DNA of 6,018 nucleotides from a bacterium (lineage in GTDB: Bacteria; Nitrospinota_A; UBA7883; JACRGQ01): positions 1-6,018 of the forward strand of contig JAKAGL010000160.1 in the NCBI GenBank assembly GCA_021815535.1. Reading direction: 5' to 3'. The notes beneath the pieces are model-generated. The model did not search any database. It had not been told where the DNA came from and saw nothing but the letters and a program-made list of their open reading frames with translations. A program made the translations under genes and the position numbers. The stretch's first letter is position 1. Each line of letters starts with the position of its first letter. Of the stretch, positions 5,066-6,018 are shown piece by piece.

Positions 5066-6018
5066 TTACTGCCCCTTAATGAAATCCATGAGGTATATCT
5101 TTTTCTCAAGAAATAGTTCCACTAGAACCGGGTCGAATTGTTTCCCGCTATTTTCCCTGATAATGGCCACGACCTGATTCGTCATCATCATATTCCGGTA
5201 GGGCCGGTCGCTTGTCATGGCATCAAAAGCATCAGCCAAGATCACGATCCGGGTGAGCAGGCCGGTTTCATCATTGGTTAATCCATGAGGGTAGCCTTTC
5301 CCGTCATACCGCTCGTGATGATGCATCACAATGGGCCCCACCTTCTTTAAGAATTCTATGCCGGATATTATCCGATCCCCCACCACCGGGTGTTGTTTGA
5401 TCTCGTTGAACTCCTCTTCCGACAAAGGTGTGGTTTTATGAAGGATCGCCTCGTTTACCCCGATTTTTCCTATATCGTGCAGGAGCGCGCCGTATTCGAG
5501 AATCTCCAGTTCGTCCGCGGACAACCCGACCTCTCTGCCAAGCGCGCAGGACAGTTTCGTAACGCGGACGCAGTGTCCTTTTGTATATGGGTCTTTCGCC
5601 TCGATCGTCTCCGCCAGCGAGCGGACAATTTCAAAATTGGCTTTCTTAAGCGAAAGGTAAAGTTCACGGATGGATTTTGTCTGTACGTCGACCTTTGCCT
5701 CAAGCTCTTTCTGATACTCAAGGATCTCTGTTCTTAGCTGTCTTTTCTCCAGTTCCGATTCCATCGCATGCTTCAATTCGAAGAAGTTCACCGGCTTGCG
5801 GAGAAAATTGCCCGCTCCCGCCCGAATCGCCCCGATAGCCGCGTCGATGTCGTCTGTGGCGGTAACCATTATCACAATGCAACTGGGATCGATTTCACGT
5901 ATCCGCCGCAGAGTCTCCAACCCGTCAATACCCGGCATATTCATGTCAAGAAGCACCACATCGGCCATTTCCTGTTGGATATGGCGTACCGCTTCTTCAC
6001 CGGAATTGAAGATCGGAA
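5066..6018 (-). CDS. Two-component response regulator with HD-GYP c-di-GMP phosphodiesterase domain (5' partial)
   Basis: The minus-strand frame stops with TAA at 5066-5068 and stays open to the right edge, so the N-terminus is outside the window. The Met at 5968 is internal: 16 in-frame residues precede it and read as receiver sequence (NSGEEAVRHIQQE). Numbering from that Met, the receiver shows phospho-acceptor Asp8 (VVLLDMNMPG), Thr36 and Lys58 (RKPV). Residues about 68-112 form a probable coiled-coil linker. The HD-GYP domain covers about 113-290 with His132, HD at 164-165 (LLHDIGKIG), HHHERYDGKGYP at 216-227, ADAFDAMTSDRPYR at 245-258 and GKQFDP at 275-280. These metal-ligand and GYP signatures are complete, so the protein should hydrolyse c-di-GMP under control of receiver phosphorylation, in the manner of RpfG-type regulators. 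The partner kinase is not visible. It converges on the SurA-like gene and is probably unrelated to that operon. Confidence 0.95.
   Translation of the reverse strand, partial: PIFNSGEEAVRHIQQEMADVVLLDMNMPGIDGLETLRRIREIDPSCIVIMVTATDDIDAAIGAIRAGAGNFLRKPVNFFELKHAMESELEKRQLRTEILEYQKELEAKVDVQTKSIRELYLSLKKANFEIVRSLAETIEAKDPYTKGHCVRVTKLSCALGREVGLSADELEILEYGALLHDIGKIGVNEAILHKTTPLSEEEFNEIKQHPVVGDRIISGIEFLKKVGPIVMHHHERYDGKGYPHGLTNDETGLLTRIVILADAFDAMTSDRPYRNMMMTNQVVAIIRENSGKQFDPVLVELFLEKKIYLMDFIKGQ

Noticed and set aside
5390..5737. 115-codon plus-strand open frame within the HD-GYP gene
   Set aside because: It is antisense to a domain with complete catalytic motifs and has no recognisable content.
5966..5968. 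ATG on the minus strand as the true start of the HD-GYP regulator
   Set aside because: The frame continues upstream to the window edge with typical receiver-domain residues, and starting here would remove the first part of the receiver including its acidic pocket.

Overview
The window looks like chromosomal DNA of a Gram-negative bacterium with periplasmic or extracellular respiratory metabolism. It encodes three exported proteins with Sec-type signal peptides: one c-type cytochrome with seven CXXCH haem sites, one SurA-type periplasmic chaperone, and one exported protein of unknown role. It also carries the C-terminus of a membrane protein and a response regulator with an HD-GYP domain. By eye the base composition is moderately GC-rich, with AT-rich spacers. 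This mix is typical of anaerobic or microaerophilic lineages such as Desulfobacterota, Nitrospirota or Nitrospinota. The taxon cannot be fixed from the sequence, and no RNA gene, insertion sequence, phage gene or CRISPR array was seen.

Layout on the plus strand: (1) 1-173 is the C-terminal end of an integral membrane protein, possibly an NrfD/HybB/DsrP-type quinol-interacting subunit. (2) After 29 bases comes 203-1093, an exported 296-residue protein that looks like two tandem DUF302-like modules. (3) A 163-base AT-rich spacer ends in a strong ribosome binding site. (4) 1257-3590 is a 777-residue exported seven-haem cytochrome with an unusual cysteine-containing N-terminal module and a possible degenerate eighth haem site. 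(5) A textbook intrinsic terminator lies at 3614-3648. (6) 3684-4952 is a SurA-like protein whose helical core appears duplicated and whose parvulin domain lacks the usual histidines. On the minus strand, (7) 5066-6018 is the C-terminal part of a two-component receiver/HD-GYP c-di-GMP phosphodiesterase, whose start lies beyond the right edge. It converges on the SurA-like gene across a 113-base spacer that holds a GC-rich hairpin.

Working model (inference): the membrane subunit, the DUF302-like protein and the seven-haem cytochrome form an extracytoplasmic electron-transfer module. In it, electrons from the quinone pool would pass to or from periplasmic or extracellular haems. The SurA-like chaperone may help fold or export the cytochrome or an outer-membrane partner, although the terminator suggests it is at least partly uncoupled. 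The HD-GYP regulator is probably a separate transcription unit. The most distinctive points are the architecture of the cytochrome, the duplicated SurA core and the duplicated DUF302-like protein.
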